NCBI RefSeq assembly: GCF_024699075.1
Contig: NZ_JAILQF010000390.1
Location: 1-29,710, forward strand
Source: Butyrivibrio sp.
Lineage (GTDB): Bacteria; Bacillota_A; Clostridia; Lachnospirales; Lachnospiraceae
DNA: 29,710 bases
Direction of reading: 5' to 3'
Shown: positions 14,734-22,813 of the stretch, piece after piece
Layout: each line of letters starts with the position of its first letter
Numbering within the stretch: position 1 is the first letter of the stretch
Made by a program: the position numbers and the translations under genes
Notes under the pieces: model-generated
Seen by the model: the letters and a program-made list of their open reading frames with translations, nothing else
Databases searched by the model: none
Told to the model about the DNA's origin: nothing

Positions 14734-15834
14734 ATGCGATTTGTACAAATCGATAAATTAAAGCCGGGAATGCGTCTAGCCCGCCCCGTCTATTCAAGAA
14801 ATGGTATTCTTCTATACGATCGTAATTCTAAGATCAATGAATCCGGAATTGCCAGTATCCGTAATTTCGGTCTAATGGGCATGTTCATTTTAGAGCCGGC
14901 TGAACCGGTACCTCCTATGACTCAGGCTGATATAGATTTTGAACGATTCCAGACTATGAACGTTTATGCCATTAAACAGGAGCTTGAAACAATTGTTTCC
15001 AAGGAAACCCTGTCCAAAACCCAGTTCATAGTTGCTGACATAATTCAAAACTACGGCCATCTTAAAAACAAGATCAATTTCAGCCAGGATTTAAGGACCA
15101 AGGAAGATCACATATTCAGACATACACTAAGTGTTGCCATGCTCTGCGCTATGATATCAAACAAACTTCATACATCTCCTATCGATCAGATGAAGGTTGT
15201 AACAGCAGCAGTCCTTCATGAACTTGGCAAGATTATATTCATTACAGAGAATCCAAGTACTAATGGAGAATCTTCTGATACACCTGAATCCTATATAGGC
15301 AAAGGCTTCACAATGCTTGAAAGCTTATATGCTGATAATCCAGACATCAAGCGAATATGCCTTCAGGCCCATAATGGAAAGCAAAAGCCCAATCCCAATG
15401 CAGTTCTTGGCGCCAAGATACTTCTTGTAGCTAATGCTTATGACAGAATGACTGCCATGAATAACTTGGGAGAACCAGCTTCTGAAGTTATGGCTGTCCG
15501 TACTCTTATTCATGAAAATATTTTTGACAAGCAGATAGTAGATGCCCTTATAGACAGCGTAAATATTCTCTCCTGTGGCGTAACAGTTGAGCTGAATAAT
15601 CACGAGAAAGCTCTAGTACTTTCTGAAAACAGAGATGATATTTTCAGACCTACTATTCTCACTTTTAAAGATAACTCAATAATAGACCTTTCAGACTGGC
15701 ACAACAGAGATATAGAGATTACTGATGTTCAAAAGACGATGGATAACAGATATGTATTCGATATTACTACTATATCTCAATGCGGCTTCGAAGCAGAGAT
15801 GCCAGACTTTGTAGAAGTTCCGCTTACAACTTAG
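14734..15834 (+). CDS. Degenerate HD-GYP-like protein
   Basis: The start is the ATG at 14734 (MRFVQIDKLKPGMRLA), with GGAGG six bases upstream; the open frame extends 28 codons further without a site. The N-terminal KPGMRLARPVYSRNG segment and the HD-type helices are typical of HD-GYP c-di-GMP phosphodiesterases. The key residues are largely changed: His130 remains, the HD pair is His162-Glu163 (HELGK), the usual HH pair is Ala212-His213, the GYP loop is replaced by GKQKPNPN, and the VAD aspartate is Asn234. It is therefore probably not an active phosphodiesterase and may bind a ligand or partner. It follows apbE by 128 bp, possibly as a separate unit, and is convergent with rnf. Confidence 0.72.
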   Translation: MRFVQIDKLKPGMRLARPVYSRNGILLYDRNSKINESGIASIRNFGLMGMFILEPAEPVPPMTQADIDFERFQTMNVYAIKQELETIVSKETLSKTQFIVADIIQNYGHLKNKINFSQDLRTKEDHIFRHTLSVAMLCAMISNKLHTSPIDQMKVVTAAVLHELGKIIFITENPSTNGESSDTPESYIGKGFTMLESLYADNPDIKRICLQAHNGKQKPNPNAVLGAKILLVANAYDRMTAMNNLGEPASEVMAVRTLIHENIFDKQIVDALIDSVNILSCGVTVELNNHEKALVLSENRDDIFRPTILTFKDNSIIDLSDWHNRDIEITDVQKTMDNRYVFDITTISQCGFEAEMPDFVEVPLTT

Positions 15835-15860
15835 CCCATAACTATGCAGCTACAGATAAC

Positions 15861-15900
15861 AAAAAGCCCTTGCTTCCATTTTAGAAGCAAGGGCTCATTT
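15861..15900 (-). terminator. Terminator of the rnf operon, shared with the HD-GYP-like gene
   Basis: Perfect 12-bp arms AGCCCTTGCTTC (15865-15876) and GAAGCAAGGGCT (15884-15895) with a 7-base loop. On the minus strand the hairpin is followed by TTTTTG, a good tail for rnfB transcripts. On the plus strand the tail is CATTT, weaker. Confidence 0.85.
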
Positions 15901-15909
15901 AATGCTTTA

Positions 15910-16707
15910 TCAGCTGATCTTTTCAATTGCTTTCTTAGGACACTTTGATGCACAAAGTCCGCAATGTGTACATTTAGACTGGTCTATATGTGCTACATTG
16001 TTCTCGATAGTAATAGCACCTACCGGACAGTTCTTCTCACAAATATGACAGGAAATACATCCTACCTTACAATACTTGTTAACTTTCTGGCCGGGATCCT
16101 GTGATTTACATCTTACAACTTCTGTAGCGCTGTAAGGAATCAGGTCTATAAGGTGACGTGGGCAGATATCTATACATTTGCCACAAGCCTTACATTTGTC
16201 CTTATCTACAACTGCTACTCCATTTACAATATGAATAGCATCGAACTGACATACAGATACGCAGGAACCTCCCCCAAGACATCCATATGTACAGGTTTTA
16301 GGTCCGTTACCAGGAAGCTGGTTGATAACTCTACAATCCTGAGCTCCTGAATACTCATACTGCCTTGTTGCAAGTTCACAGTCACCATTACAGTGAACAT
16401 ATGCTACTTCTTTTTCAGTATCTCCTGCTTCAACACCCATTATCTCAGATATAAGTGCTGCAACCGGTGCGCCACCAACTGGGCACTGATTAACAGGAGC
16501 TTCCCCTTTAGCGATAGCAGCTGCACATCCTGAGCATCCGGGATATCCGCATCCACCGCAGTTATTGCCAGGGAGGACATCCAGAACAGCAGCCTCTTTT
16601 TCATCTACATCTACGTGGAGTTTGATGTTGGCATAACCCAGAATCAGACCTATCAGGATTCCGCAGCCAGCAACAACAGCCACCGCGATCAATATTCCAT
16701 TTAACAT
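15910..16707 (-). CDS. rnfB: Rnf complex subunit B (iron-sulfur electron-transfer subunit)
   Basis: Peripheral subunit that takes electrons from reduced ferredoxin. It has one N-terminal membrane anchor (about 4-25), then the NCGGCGYPGCSGC cluster site (Cys50-61, with Cys75), and a ferredoxin-like region. The latter shows at least four CxxC-type sites: CTYGCLGGGSCVSVC (139-153), CKACGKCIDIC (172-182), CKVGCISCHICEKNC (213-227) and CTHCGLCASKC (246-256). The start at 16707 is supported by AGGAG about five bases upstream; the open frame further upstream overlaps rnfA and is unlike the family. It is the last gene of rnfCDGEAB, the usual position in Clostridia. At 265 residues it has the normal clostridial length. 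Confidence 0.95.
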   Translation of the reverse strand: MLNGILIAVAVVAGCGILIGLILGYANIKLHVDVDEKEAAVLDVLPGNNCGGCGYPGCSGCAAAIAKGEAPVNQCPVGGAPVAALISEIMGVEAGDTEKEVAYVHCNGDCELATRQYEYSGAQDCRVINQLPGNGPKTCTYGCLGGGSCVSVCQFDAIHIVNGVAVVDKDKCKACGKCIDICPRHLIDLIPYSATEVVRCKSQDPGQKVNKYCKVGCISCHICEKNCPVGAITIENNVAHIDQSKCTHCGLCASKCPKKAIEKIS

Positions 16708-16727
16708 AGTTTCTCCTTCCAAGTCGC

Positions 16728-17312
16728 TCAGCGAAGCACTGAGAATCCTGTGAATGCAATTGCCATAAGTCCTGCCGTAATAACTACAATCGGAGTGCCC
16801 TTCCAAGATTCAGGAATATCATTGTATTCCATCTTCTCACGAAGACCTGCCAGAATCGTAATGGAAATGGTAAATCCGACTGCTGTTGCAAATCCATTCA
16901 CTATACTCTCGAGAATATTGTACTCGTTAGTTACATTAAGAAGTGCAACACCAAGAACTGCACAGTTTGTTGTTATAAGAGGAAGATATACACCAAGGGA
17001 CTCGTATAAAGGCTTAACGAATTTCTTGAGGAACATCTCAACAAACTGAACCAGCATGGCAATGATAAGGATAAATACTATTGTATTAAGATATACAAGA
17101 TCCAGTGGAACAAGTATAAACTTGTACAAAAGTCCGCACACTGCAGATGCAAGAGTTATTACGAATATTATAGCTCCGCCCATACCGGCTGCACTTGAAA
17201 CTTTCTTGGATACGCCAAGGAAGGGACACAGTCCAAGGAACTGTGATAATACAACGTTATTGATCAGGGAGGACATGATCAGTATGCCTATAAGCTGACT
17301 TACTACATTCAT
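16728..17312 (-). CDS. rnfA: Rnf complex subunit A (membrane)
   Basis: Integral membrane subunit with about six helices and 194 residues, the normal size. Cys29 (LGLCPFLG) and Cys117 (TTNCAVLG) are the paired intramembrane cysteines that, together with those in RnfE, hold an iron centre that carries electrons across the membrane (known from the NqrDE/RnfAE family). The start codon overlaps the rnfE stop in an ATGA, implying translational coupling. rnfB begins 20 bp downstream. Confidence 0.95.
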   Translation of the reverse strand: MNVVSQLIGILIMSSLINNVVLSQFLGLCPFLGVSKKVSSAAGMGGAIIFVITLASAVCGLLYKFILVPLDLVYLNTIVFILIIAMLVQFVEMFLKKFVKPLYESLGVYLPLITTNCAVLGVALLNVTNEYNILESIVNGFATAVGFTISITILAGLREKMEYNDIPESWKGTPIVVITAGLMAIAFTGFSVLR

Positions 17313-18145
17313 TTGTCATCTTCCTCCTTTTTGTCATCTTTTTTCACTTCTTTAGAATCTTCTTTCTTGGAAGCTTCTGCCTTATCATCTTTATTCAGAT
17401 CTTCCTTTTTGGGAAGTTCCATATCAACATCAAAGCATCCGCCGCTTCCAAACTTTGAAACATCTTTGCCTTTTTCGGCACGTTTTCTCTTGATCCTGTT
17501 CATTGTAGCCATCAAAGCTCCAAGAACGAAGAATGCACCTGCCTGAAGGACAAATATACTAATAGGAGTATACATTCCAAAGAATGAACCAATAGGTCCG
17601 GGAATTACAGTTCCTTCTCCAAGAAGCTGAATTCCAAAAGCTGTTCCTGCACCGATAAGCTCACGTACAAGACCTATGATTGTAATAGAACAGGTAAAAC
17701 CAAGTCCCATTCCAAGTCCGTCAAAAAGAGCCGGTACAGCACCGTGCTTGCTTGCATAAGACTCGGCACGTCCGAATATTATACAGTTAACAACGATAAG
17801 CGGAATATAAACACCAAGTGCTTCATTAAGTGCAGGAAGATAAGCCTGCATCAAAAGATCTACCAGTGTAACGAATGAAGCAATAACTACTATAAATGAT
17901 GGAATTCTTACTGTATCCGGAATGACTTTTCTAAGAAGTGATATAACCAGGTTAGAAAGAGCCAGTACAAATGTTGTAGCAAGTCCCATCGAAAGACCGT
18001 TAATGGCAGAAGTTGTAACAGCAAGTGTAGGACACATACCAAGTACAAGAACTGTTGTCGGGTTCTCTACAACTATACCATTTAAAAATCTCTCAAGCGG
18101 TGAATCTGCAGGAAGCCCAAGAGCGCCTTTTCTCTTTTCACTCAT
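17309..18145 (-). CDS. rnfE: Rnf complex subunit E with long charged C-terminal tail
   Basis: Integral membrane subunit partnering RnfA. Cys38 (GMCPTLAV) and Cys121 (VNCIIFGR) are the family's paired intramembrane cysteines, in inverted topology to those of RnfA. The membrane part ends near residue 217 (MATMNRIKRKR). Beyond it is a 60-residue extension: a short GSGGCFDVDMELP segment and then about 30 residues made almost only of Lys, Asp, Glu and Ser. Typical RnfE proteins are around 200-235 residues, so 278 is long. The tail should be cytoplasmic. The start at 18145 follows GGAGG, with rnfG ending two bases earlier. Confidence 0.94.
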   Translation of the reverse strand: MSEKRKGALGLPADSPLERFLNGIVVENPTTVLVLGMCPTLAVTTSAINGLSMGLATTFVLALSNLVISLLRKVIPDTVRIPSFIVVIASFVTLVDLLMQAYLPALNEALGVYIPLIVVNCIIFGRAESYASKHGAVPALFDGLGMGLGFTCSITIIGLVRELIGAGTAFGIQLLGEGTVIPGPIGSFFGMYTPISIFVLQAGAFFVLGALMATMNRIKRKRAEKGKDVSKFGSGGCFDVDMELPKKEDLNKDDKAEASKKEDSKEVKKDDKKEEDDK

Positions 18146-18146
18146 A

Positions 18147-18815
18147 TTACTGACCTCCTTTCAGAACGTTTGTATAGTACAAAAGGCCAGCGTTTACACC
18201 ATTTGTAACTGCTTTAGAAGTGATAGTTGCACCTGATATTGCTTCAAGAGATGTATCTGTCTCACTTGTCTTACCAGTTCCGTCCTTAACTACTGAATAT
18301 GTTACAGTTGCATCGATTCCGCCATCTACTGTAAGCTGTGGCACAAGCACCTTCTCAGCGTTCATTCCAAGACCCGGAGTCTCGCTTATAGATATAAGAG
18401 ATATTCCGTTAAGAACACCATCTGTTGTAATACCCATTGAGAACTGGATATCGTCGTTGTAACCTTTAGTAGTGATCTGAATGATGTAGCCGATAACATT
18501 ACCGCTTTCATCATATGCTTCTATAACAGAATCAATTGTTACACCTGAATAATCAGATGATCCGTTTATAACTGAAGCTGCTGCTGCACTATCAACTATA
18601 TTATCCTCGCCAAAAGAGCTTGCGCTTGCAAATACAGCTTTGTTGGCATTTTCAACCTTAAGCGCATTCTGATAAGCTATTGGATCTTTTGTGATCTGAT
18701 ATACAAGTCCAAGAAGAACTCCTGCAATCAAAGTGATCACGAAGAGGATAAGCGCATTTTTGATCATATCGCCTGTCTCATTTTTCTTCTGGACGGCTGT
18801 CTGTTCATTACTCAT
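18147..18815 (-). CDS. rnfG: Rnf complex subunit G (covalent FMN subunit)
   Basis: Single-pass membrane protein (helix about 20-40) with an extracytoplasmic FMN-binding domain. The ApbE acceptor motif is EAISGATITS with Thr197 as the likely FMN attachment site; the first position is Glu, where many homologues have Asp. At 222 residues the length is typical. ATG overlaps the rnfD stop as ATGA, and GAAGGAGG lies seven bases upstream. It works next to RnfD and RnfC in passing electrons through the complex. Confidence 0.94.
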   Translation of the reverse strand: MSNEQTAVQKKNETGDMIKNALILFVITLIAGVLLGLVYQITKDPIAYQNALKVENANKAVFASASSFGEDNIVDSAAAASVINGSSDYSGVTIDSVIEAYDESGNVIGYIIQITTKGYNDDIQFSMGITTDGVLNGISLISISETPGLGMNAEKVLVPQLTVDGGIDATVTYSVVKDGTGKTSETDTSLEAISGATITSKAVTNGVNAGLLYYTNVLKGGQ

Positions 18816-19762
18816 GCCTGCACCTCCTTCTTACGTGATTTCTTCGGAATACCAAAAGCTCTTGGAAGTGTCCATCTTTCAATAAGTGGAACGAGAAGGT
18901 TTCCAATTATGATCGCATAAGAAACACCCTCTGCACCTGAACCGAAGATTCTGAATATTCCGGTAAGAAGTCCAAGGACTATACCATAAATATATTTTCC
19001 TACATTAGTGATAGGGCTTGTTACATAATCTGTAGCCATGAAGAATGCACCAAGCATAAGACCACCACCTGCAAGCTGTGCAGAAAGATATGCAGGATTC
19101 CATCCGCGTCCTCCGAAGATCACAACGAAGATTGCGAATGATACAATGTATGATCCCGGTATTCTTAAATCAATGACACCTGCCATAATAAGAATACAAG
19201 CGCCTACTACAATAGCGATCATTGATGTCTCACCAATAACACCACCTGTAAATCCCTGGATCATCTTCATTACATCAACTTCCTCTCCTGCCTTTAATGC
19301 TGCAAGAGGAGTTGCACCTGTATAGGTATCTGTAACAAAGTCGGTCATGAGTCTCGGAAATGAGATAACAAGAAAACATCTTGCACCCAGAGCCGGATTC
19401 ATAAAGTTCTGTCCAAGTCCTCCAAAAAGCTCTTTGACTACCACAATTGCAAATATACCGCCAATTATAGGAAGCCAGAAAGGAGCAGTACTTGGAATAT
19501 TGAGTCCAATAAGAAGACCTGTAACAACAGCTGAAAGGTCTCCTATTGTATTTTCTTTGTGCATCAGTTTCTCATAAATATATTCTGTTGCCACTGTAGT
19601 AGCTATGGAAAGTAGTATGAGAACCAGCGCATAAAAACCAAAATTGAATACGCCAAACGCAGCCGGAACGCACAGACCTATGATTACCCAAAGCATGATA
19701 TTGGTAGTCGTAGAGCCGCTCCTGACATGCGGATTGGACGACACATTTCTAAATTCGCTCAT
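18812..19762 (-). CDS. rnfD: Rnf complex subunit D (membrane, covalent FMN)
   Basis: Polytopic NqrB/RnfD-family protein of 316 residues, part of the ion channel of the complex. The motif DTYTGATPLAAL fits the ApbE acceptor consensus, with Thr151 as the expected FMN site. Other family landmarks are GLGQNFMNPALGARCF and SGAEGVSYAIIIGNLLVPLI. GGGGAGG precedes the ATG at 19762. rnfC ends 12 bp upstream and rnfG overlaps its stop. Confidence 0.95.
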   Translation of the reverse strand: MSEFRNVSSNPHVRSGSTTTNIMLWVIIGLCVPAAFGVFNFGFYALVLILLSIATTVATEYIYEKLMHKENTIGDLSAVVTGLLIGLNIPSTAPFWLPIIGGIFAIVVVKELFGGLGQNFMNPALGARCFLVISFPRLMTDFVTDTYTGATPLAALKAGEEVDVMKMIQGFTGGVIGETSMIAIVVGACILIMAGVIDLRIPGSYIVSFAIFVVIFGGRGWNPAYLSAQLAGGGLMLGAFFMATDYVTSPITNVGKYIYGIVLGLLTGIFRIFGSGAEGVSYAIIIGNLLVPLIERWTLPRAFGIPKKSRKKEVQA

Positions 19763-19774
19763 TTTGTCCTCCCC

Positions 19775-21094
19775 TTATTTCTTCTTGCGATTAGCAAGCT
19801 GTATTTTGCGCATGCCTTTTATAAGCTGTGTCAAGTGACGATGTGCCGGACATATAAATGAACAGCATCCACATTCGCAGCATTCCATTCCATACTCTTT
19901 AAGGAATCTCTCTGTCTGTCCATGCTCTACAGCATCAGCAAGATTCTTGGGTATAAGCTGTTCAGGACAAGCCTCTACGCAGCGTGCACAGTTAATGCAG
20001 GCTGTTGGTTCCATTGCAGAAACCGCATCTTCTGTAAGGCACGTAAGAGCTGATGCAGTCTTGGTTGTAGGTACCTCAGTATCCCATACGGCAAATCCCA
20101 TCATAGGACCACCTGATATGATCTTCTGAGGCGTCTTATAAAATCCGCCTGCATCATCTAAAAGTTCCTGATAACTTGTTCCTATCCTTACCTTGTAGTT
20201 ACAAGGATCCTTGATAGCATCACCTGTTATGGTAACGATTCTCTCCATAAGAGGTCGCCCCTCTGTTACAGCACGGTAGATAGCACAAAGAGTATCAGTA
20301 TTATCTACGATACATCCTGCATCTGCAGGAAGCATTGAAGAATTGATACTTCTTCCTGTGCAAGCATAGATAAGCATACGCTCAGCACCCTGTGGATACT
20401 TGGTCTGAAGCTGCTTAACTTCAATCTTGGGCTCATCTTTTGTAAGCTCACGAAGCTTCTTTATAGCTTCAGGCTTGTTATCCTCAACTGCAAGAATACC
20501 TCTTGCATTAGGGAAAAGAGATACCGCAATCTTAAGTCCGCCGATAATAAGCTCAGGCTCTTCGATCATACGACGATAATCTGATGTGAGATAAGGCTCA
20601 CACTCAGAGCAGTTAGCTATTACGTATTCAATTTTATCGGGTTCTTTTGGAGATAATTTGACAGCAGTGGGGAATCCCGCACCGCCCATTCCGACAACCC
20701 CGGCCTCTCTGACAGCTGCTACTATTTCTTCGCTTGTCATCTCCTCAAGAGGTTTTACTTCGGGCCATTCTACTTCTTCATAGAGTCCATCGTTTTCTAC
20801 GATGATACTGTTACACATGCCGCCGGTCGCAAGTCTTCTTGGCTCAATCGCCTTTACGGTTCCTGATACGGTCGCGTAGATCGGCGCAGATACAAAGCCG
20901 GAAGCCTCTGCAATTTTCTGCCCGGTCAGGACATGGTCACCAACTGCCACAATTGGGGATGCAGGCGCTCCGATATGCTGTGATAACGGATATACAAGAT
21001 CACCCTTAGGCAGAACACTTTTGATGGGTTTGTCCATAGTAAGCTCTTTGCCTTCATATGGATGGACTCCCCCTACGAACGTTAGTCGTGCCAT
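19775..21094 (-). CDS. rnfC: Rnf complex subunit C (NADH/FMN/Fe-S subunit)
   Basis: Peripheral cytoplasmic subunit that reduces NAD+. The N-terminal HPYEGKELT barrel, the glycine-rich GMGGAGFPTAVKL nucleotide/FMN site, the SLBB region and two C-terminal 4Fe-4S sites (CINCARCVEACP and CCECGCCSFICP) match the family. At 439 residues it is the usual clostridial length. First gene of the operon; GAAGGGTAGGAA precedes the ATG. The Rnf complex oxidises reduced ferredoxin with NAD+ and exports Na+ or H+; which ion cannot be read directly. Confidence 0.96.
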   Translation of the reverse strand: MARLTFVGGVHPYEGKELTMDKPIKSVLPKGDLVYPLSQHIGAPASPIVAVGDHVLTGQKIAEASGFVSAPIYATVSGTVKAIEPRRLATGGMCNSIIVENDGLYEEVEWPEVKPLEEMTSEEIVAAVREAGVVGMGGAGFPTAVKLSPKEPDKIEYVIANCSECEPYLTSDYRRMIEEPELIIGGLKIAVSLFPNARGILAVEDNKPEAIKKLRELTKDEPKIEVKQLQTKYPQGAERMLIYACTGRSINSSMLPADAGCIVDNTDTLCAIYRAVTEGRPLMERIVTITGDAIKDPCNYKVRIGTSYQELLDDAGGFYKTPQKIISGGPMMGFAVWDTEVPTTKTASALTCLTEDAVSAMEPTACINCARCVEACPEQLIPKNLADAVEHGQTERFLKEYGMECCECGCCSFICPAHRHLTQLIKGMRKIQLANRKKK

Positions 21095-21367
21095 TTCCTA
21101 CCCTTCTTTCTGATGTTTTATCAGTGCCTCCAATACTGTTATATACAAAAAGAAAACCTCCCATTTAGATTGTTTTAGTTCTTGTATTTACTAACAGCAT
21201 CACATTATTATTTTACGACTTCTACTATAAAAATTCCATATATTCATTTTGATATTTTGATGAATTCTCGGCATTTTTTATATCGTTATGATATTTATCA
21301 AAAAATCATTTGGCAAAATAGTTAGCAGATGCTAATGCATACCCACCTTTAATATGCTAAAATAATT
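21095..21367. other. Divergent intergenic region rnfC / YprB-like gene
   Basis: No gene seen. A perfect palindrome TTAGCA-GA-TGCTAA lies at 21322-21335, and a related ATGCTAA recurs at 21354-21360. TGCTAAAAT there has the form of an extended -10 box for the plus-strand gene, with the palindrome where a regulator could block it. On the minus side no convincing -35/-10 pair was found for rnfC; TATAGT and TATAAC are weak candidates. Confidence 0.4.
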
Positions 21368-21435
21368 TGATATAGTGAAATAGCTGATATTATGAAATAT
21401 CTGATATTATGAAATTTCTGATATAGTAACATTTC
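21368..21435 (+). repeat. Four 17-bp tandem repeats upstream of YprB-like gene
   Basis: Units at 21368, 21385, 21402 and 21419 keep an exact 17-bp period. Consensus is TGATATTATGAAATATC, with variants TGATATAGTGAAATAGC (unit 1), TGATATTATGAAATTTC (unit 3) and TGATATAGTAACATTTC (unit 4). The array ends 14 bases before the ATG at 21450 and directly abuts the ribosome binding site AGAGGATG, so it is in the promoter or 5' leader. Confidence 0.85.
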
Positions 21436-21449
21436 CAGAGGATGATCAA

Positions 21450-22631
21450 ATGATAATAATACAAAAAGAAATACCTTTTAAACCAACTACTCTCACACCA
21501 TATCCTATAGAAAAGATTGTTTCAAAGCCTGAGACAGCTCTTTTTATAGATATAGAAACAACAGGTTTTTCTGCAAAGACTTCAAAATTATATCTTATAG
21601 GATGTGCCTATTATGAGGCTGATTCCTGGCACCTTGCCCAGTGGTTCGCTGACAAAAAGGACGACGAAGAAGAAATACTTAACGCATTCCTTATGTTTGC
21701 ATCAACCTATGATACCCTTATCCACTTTAATGGCAACAGGTTTGATCTGCCTTATATAAAAGCAAAATGTGAACACTACGGCATTGTAGACTTATTAGAT
21801 AATATGCATTCAATTGATATATATAAGCTCATATCTCCTTATAAGGACGTACTTGGTCTTGAGAACTGCAAGCAAAAGACTATAGAACAGTTCCTCAATA
21901 TAAACCGTGACGACCTTTTCAACGGAGGACAGCTTATCGAGATATACGAAAAATATCTGGATAATAAAAATGATGAGCTATACGGGCTTCTCATCCTTCA
22001 TAACGAGGATGATGTTAAGGGTATGGCCGAGCTTCTTCCTATACTGTATTATTACGATTTCTTTGAAAGCATTCGAAATACTCCTGCGCTTCATATGAGA
22101 ACAGATGCTCCTCAGTCAGAATTGTCTGACCGTCTGCCTCTTCGTGCTGTAAAAGTGCAGGCCAATTATTATACAGATATGGATGGCAAAGACAAGAAAG
22201 AGATATTCATGAAGCTCGCAATCCCATATGAACTGCCTATCCCATTTAAATGTAACCTTGACGGTTCATTCCTTCAGGTAGAGGGAAATCATGCAGCTCT
22301 TAGAATACCGCTATATGAAGAAGAGCTTAAATATTTCTATTCCAATTACAAGGATTATTATTATCTTCCTGATGAGGATCAGGCTCTTCATAAGTCTGTA
22401 GCAACATTTGTTGACAGATCTCATAGAGAAAAAGCAAAAGCAGAAAACTGCTATACAAGAAAACCAGGACAATATTTAAGACAATGGGATCTTGTGTTTA
22501 CGCCATTCTTTAAGCATGAATACAAAGAGCACGCAATGTACTTCGAGCTGACAGACTATATCAAGACCAACAGGTCAGCAATGAGTCTTTATGCCTGCCA
22601 TGTACTAGGGCACCTGTTCGGCCAGGACTGA
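21450..22631 (+). CDS. YprB-like DEDD-family exonuclease (RNase H fold)
   Basis: Predicted 3'-5' exonuclease of the RNase_H_2 / YprB family (PF13482). The acidic residues expected for two-metal catalysis are FIDIETTGF (Asp and Glu, about 33-35), HFNGNRFDLPYI (Asp, about 97) and a late HNEDDVKGM segment (about 183-191), which suggests a DEDDh type. Residues beyond about 210 form a second region of unknown role, rich in aromatic and charged residues and usual in Clostridia homologues. Substrate (DNA or RNA) is not known. The ATG follows AGAGGATG by seven bases. It is a single gene between rnfC (divergent) and a strong terminator at 22719-22760. The 17-bp repeats upstream point to specific regulation. 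Confidence 0.78.
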   Translation: MIIIQKEIPFKPTTLTPYPIEKIVSKPETALFIDIETTGFSAKTSKLYLIGCAYYEADSWHLAQWFADKKDDEEEILNAFLMFASTYDTLIHFNGNRFDLPYIKAKCEHYGIVDLLDNMHSIDIYKLISPYKDVLGLENCKQKTIEQFLNINRDDLFNGGQLIEIYEKYLDNKNDELYGLLILHNEDDVKGMAELLPILYYYDFFESIRNTPALHMRTDAPQSELSDRLPLRAVKVQANYYTDMDGKDKKEIFMKLAIPYELPIPFKCNLDGSFLQVEGNHAALRIPLYEEELKYFYSNYKDYYYLPDEDQALHKSVATFVDRSHREKAKAENCYTRKPGQYLRQWDLVFTPFFKHEYKEHAMYFELTDYIKTNRSAMSLYACHVLGHLFGQD

Positions 22632-22718
22632 TACACATGCAAATCCTAATACTTATGCGCATGTAATTATCAGAGATATTGCGCACGCAACTGGTAATCA
22701 CCTATAAAACTTTAAATA

Positions 22719-22760
22719 TGCAATAGAAAAGCTCCGGATAACCGGAGCTTTTCTATTGCA
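22719..22760. terminator. Bidirectional terminator between YprB-like gene and cheR
   Basis: Perfect 19-bp arms around ATAA: TGCAATAGAAAAGCTCCGG and its complement. The core GCTCCGG/CCGGAGC with a T-rich flank works on both strands, serving the two convergent genes. Confidence 0.85.
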
Positions 22761-22785
22761 GAGGAAAAAATTAGTTGATGCAATT

Positions 22786-22811
22786 ACAGTTCGATGTTCA
22801 GCTCGAACTGT
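22786..22811. repeat. Inverted repeat directly after cheR
   Basis: ACAGTTCGA (22786-22794) and TCGAACTGT (22803-22811) pair around an 8-base loop, starting two bases after the cheR stop codon on the minus strand. No T-run follows, so it may protect the mRNA 3' end rather than terminate. Confidence 0.5.
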
Positions 22812-22813
22812 AT

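Noticed and set aside
21368..21435. CRISPR array
   Set aside because: The 17-bp units are directly adjacent with no spacers and no cas genes are present.
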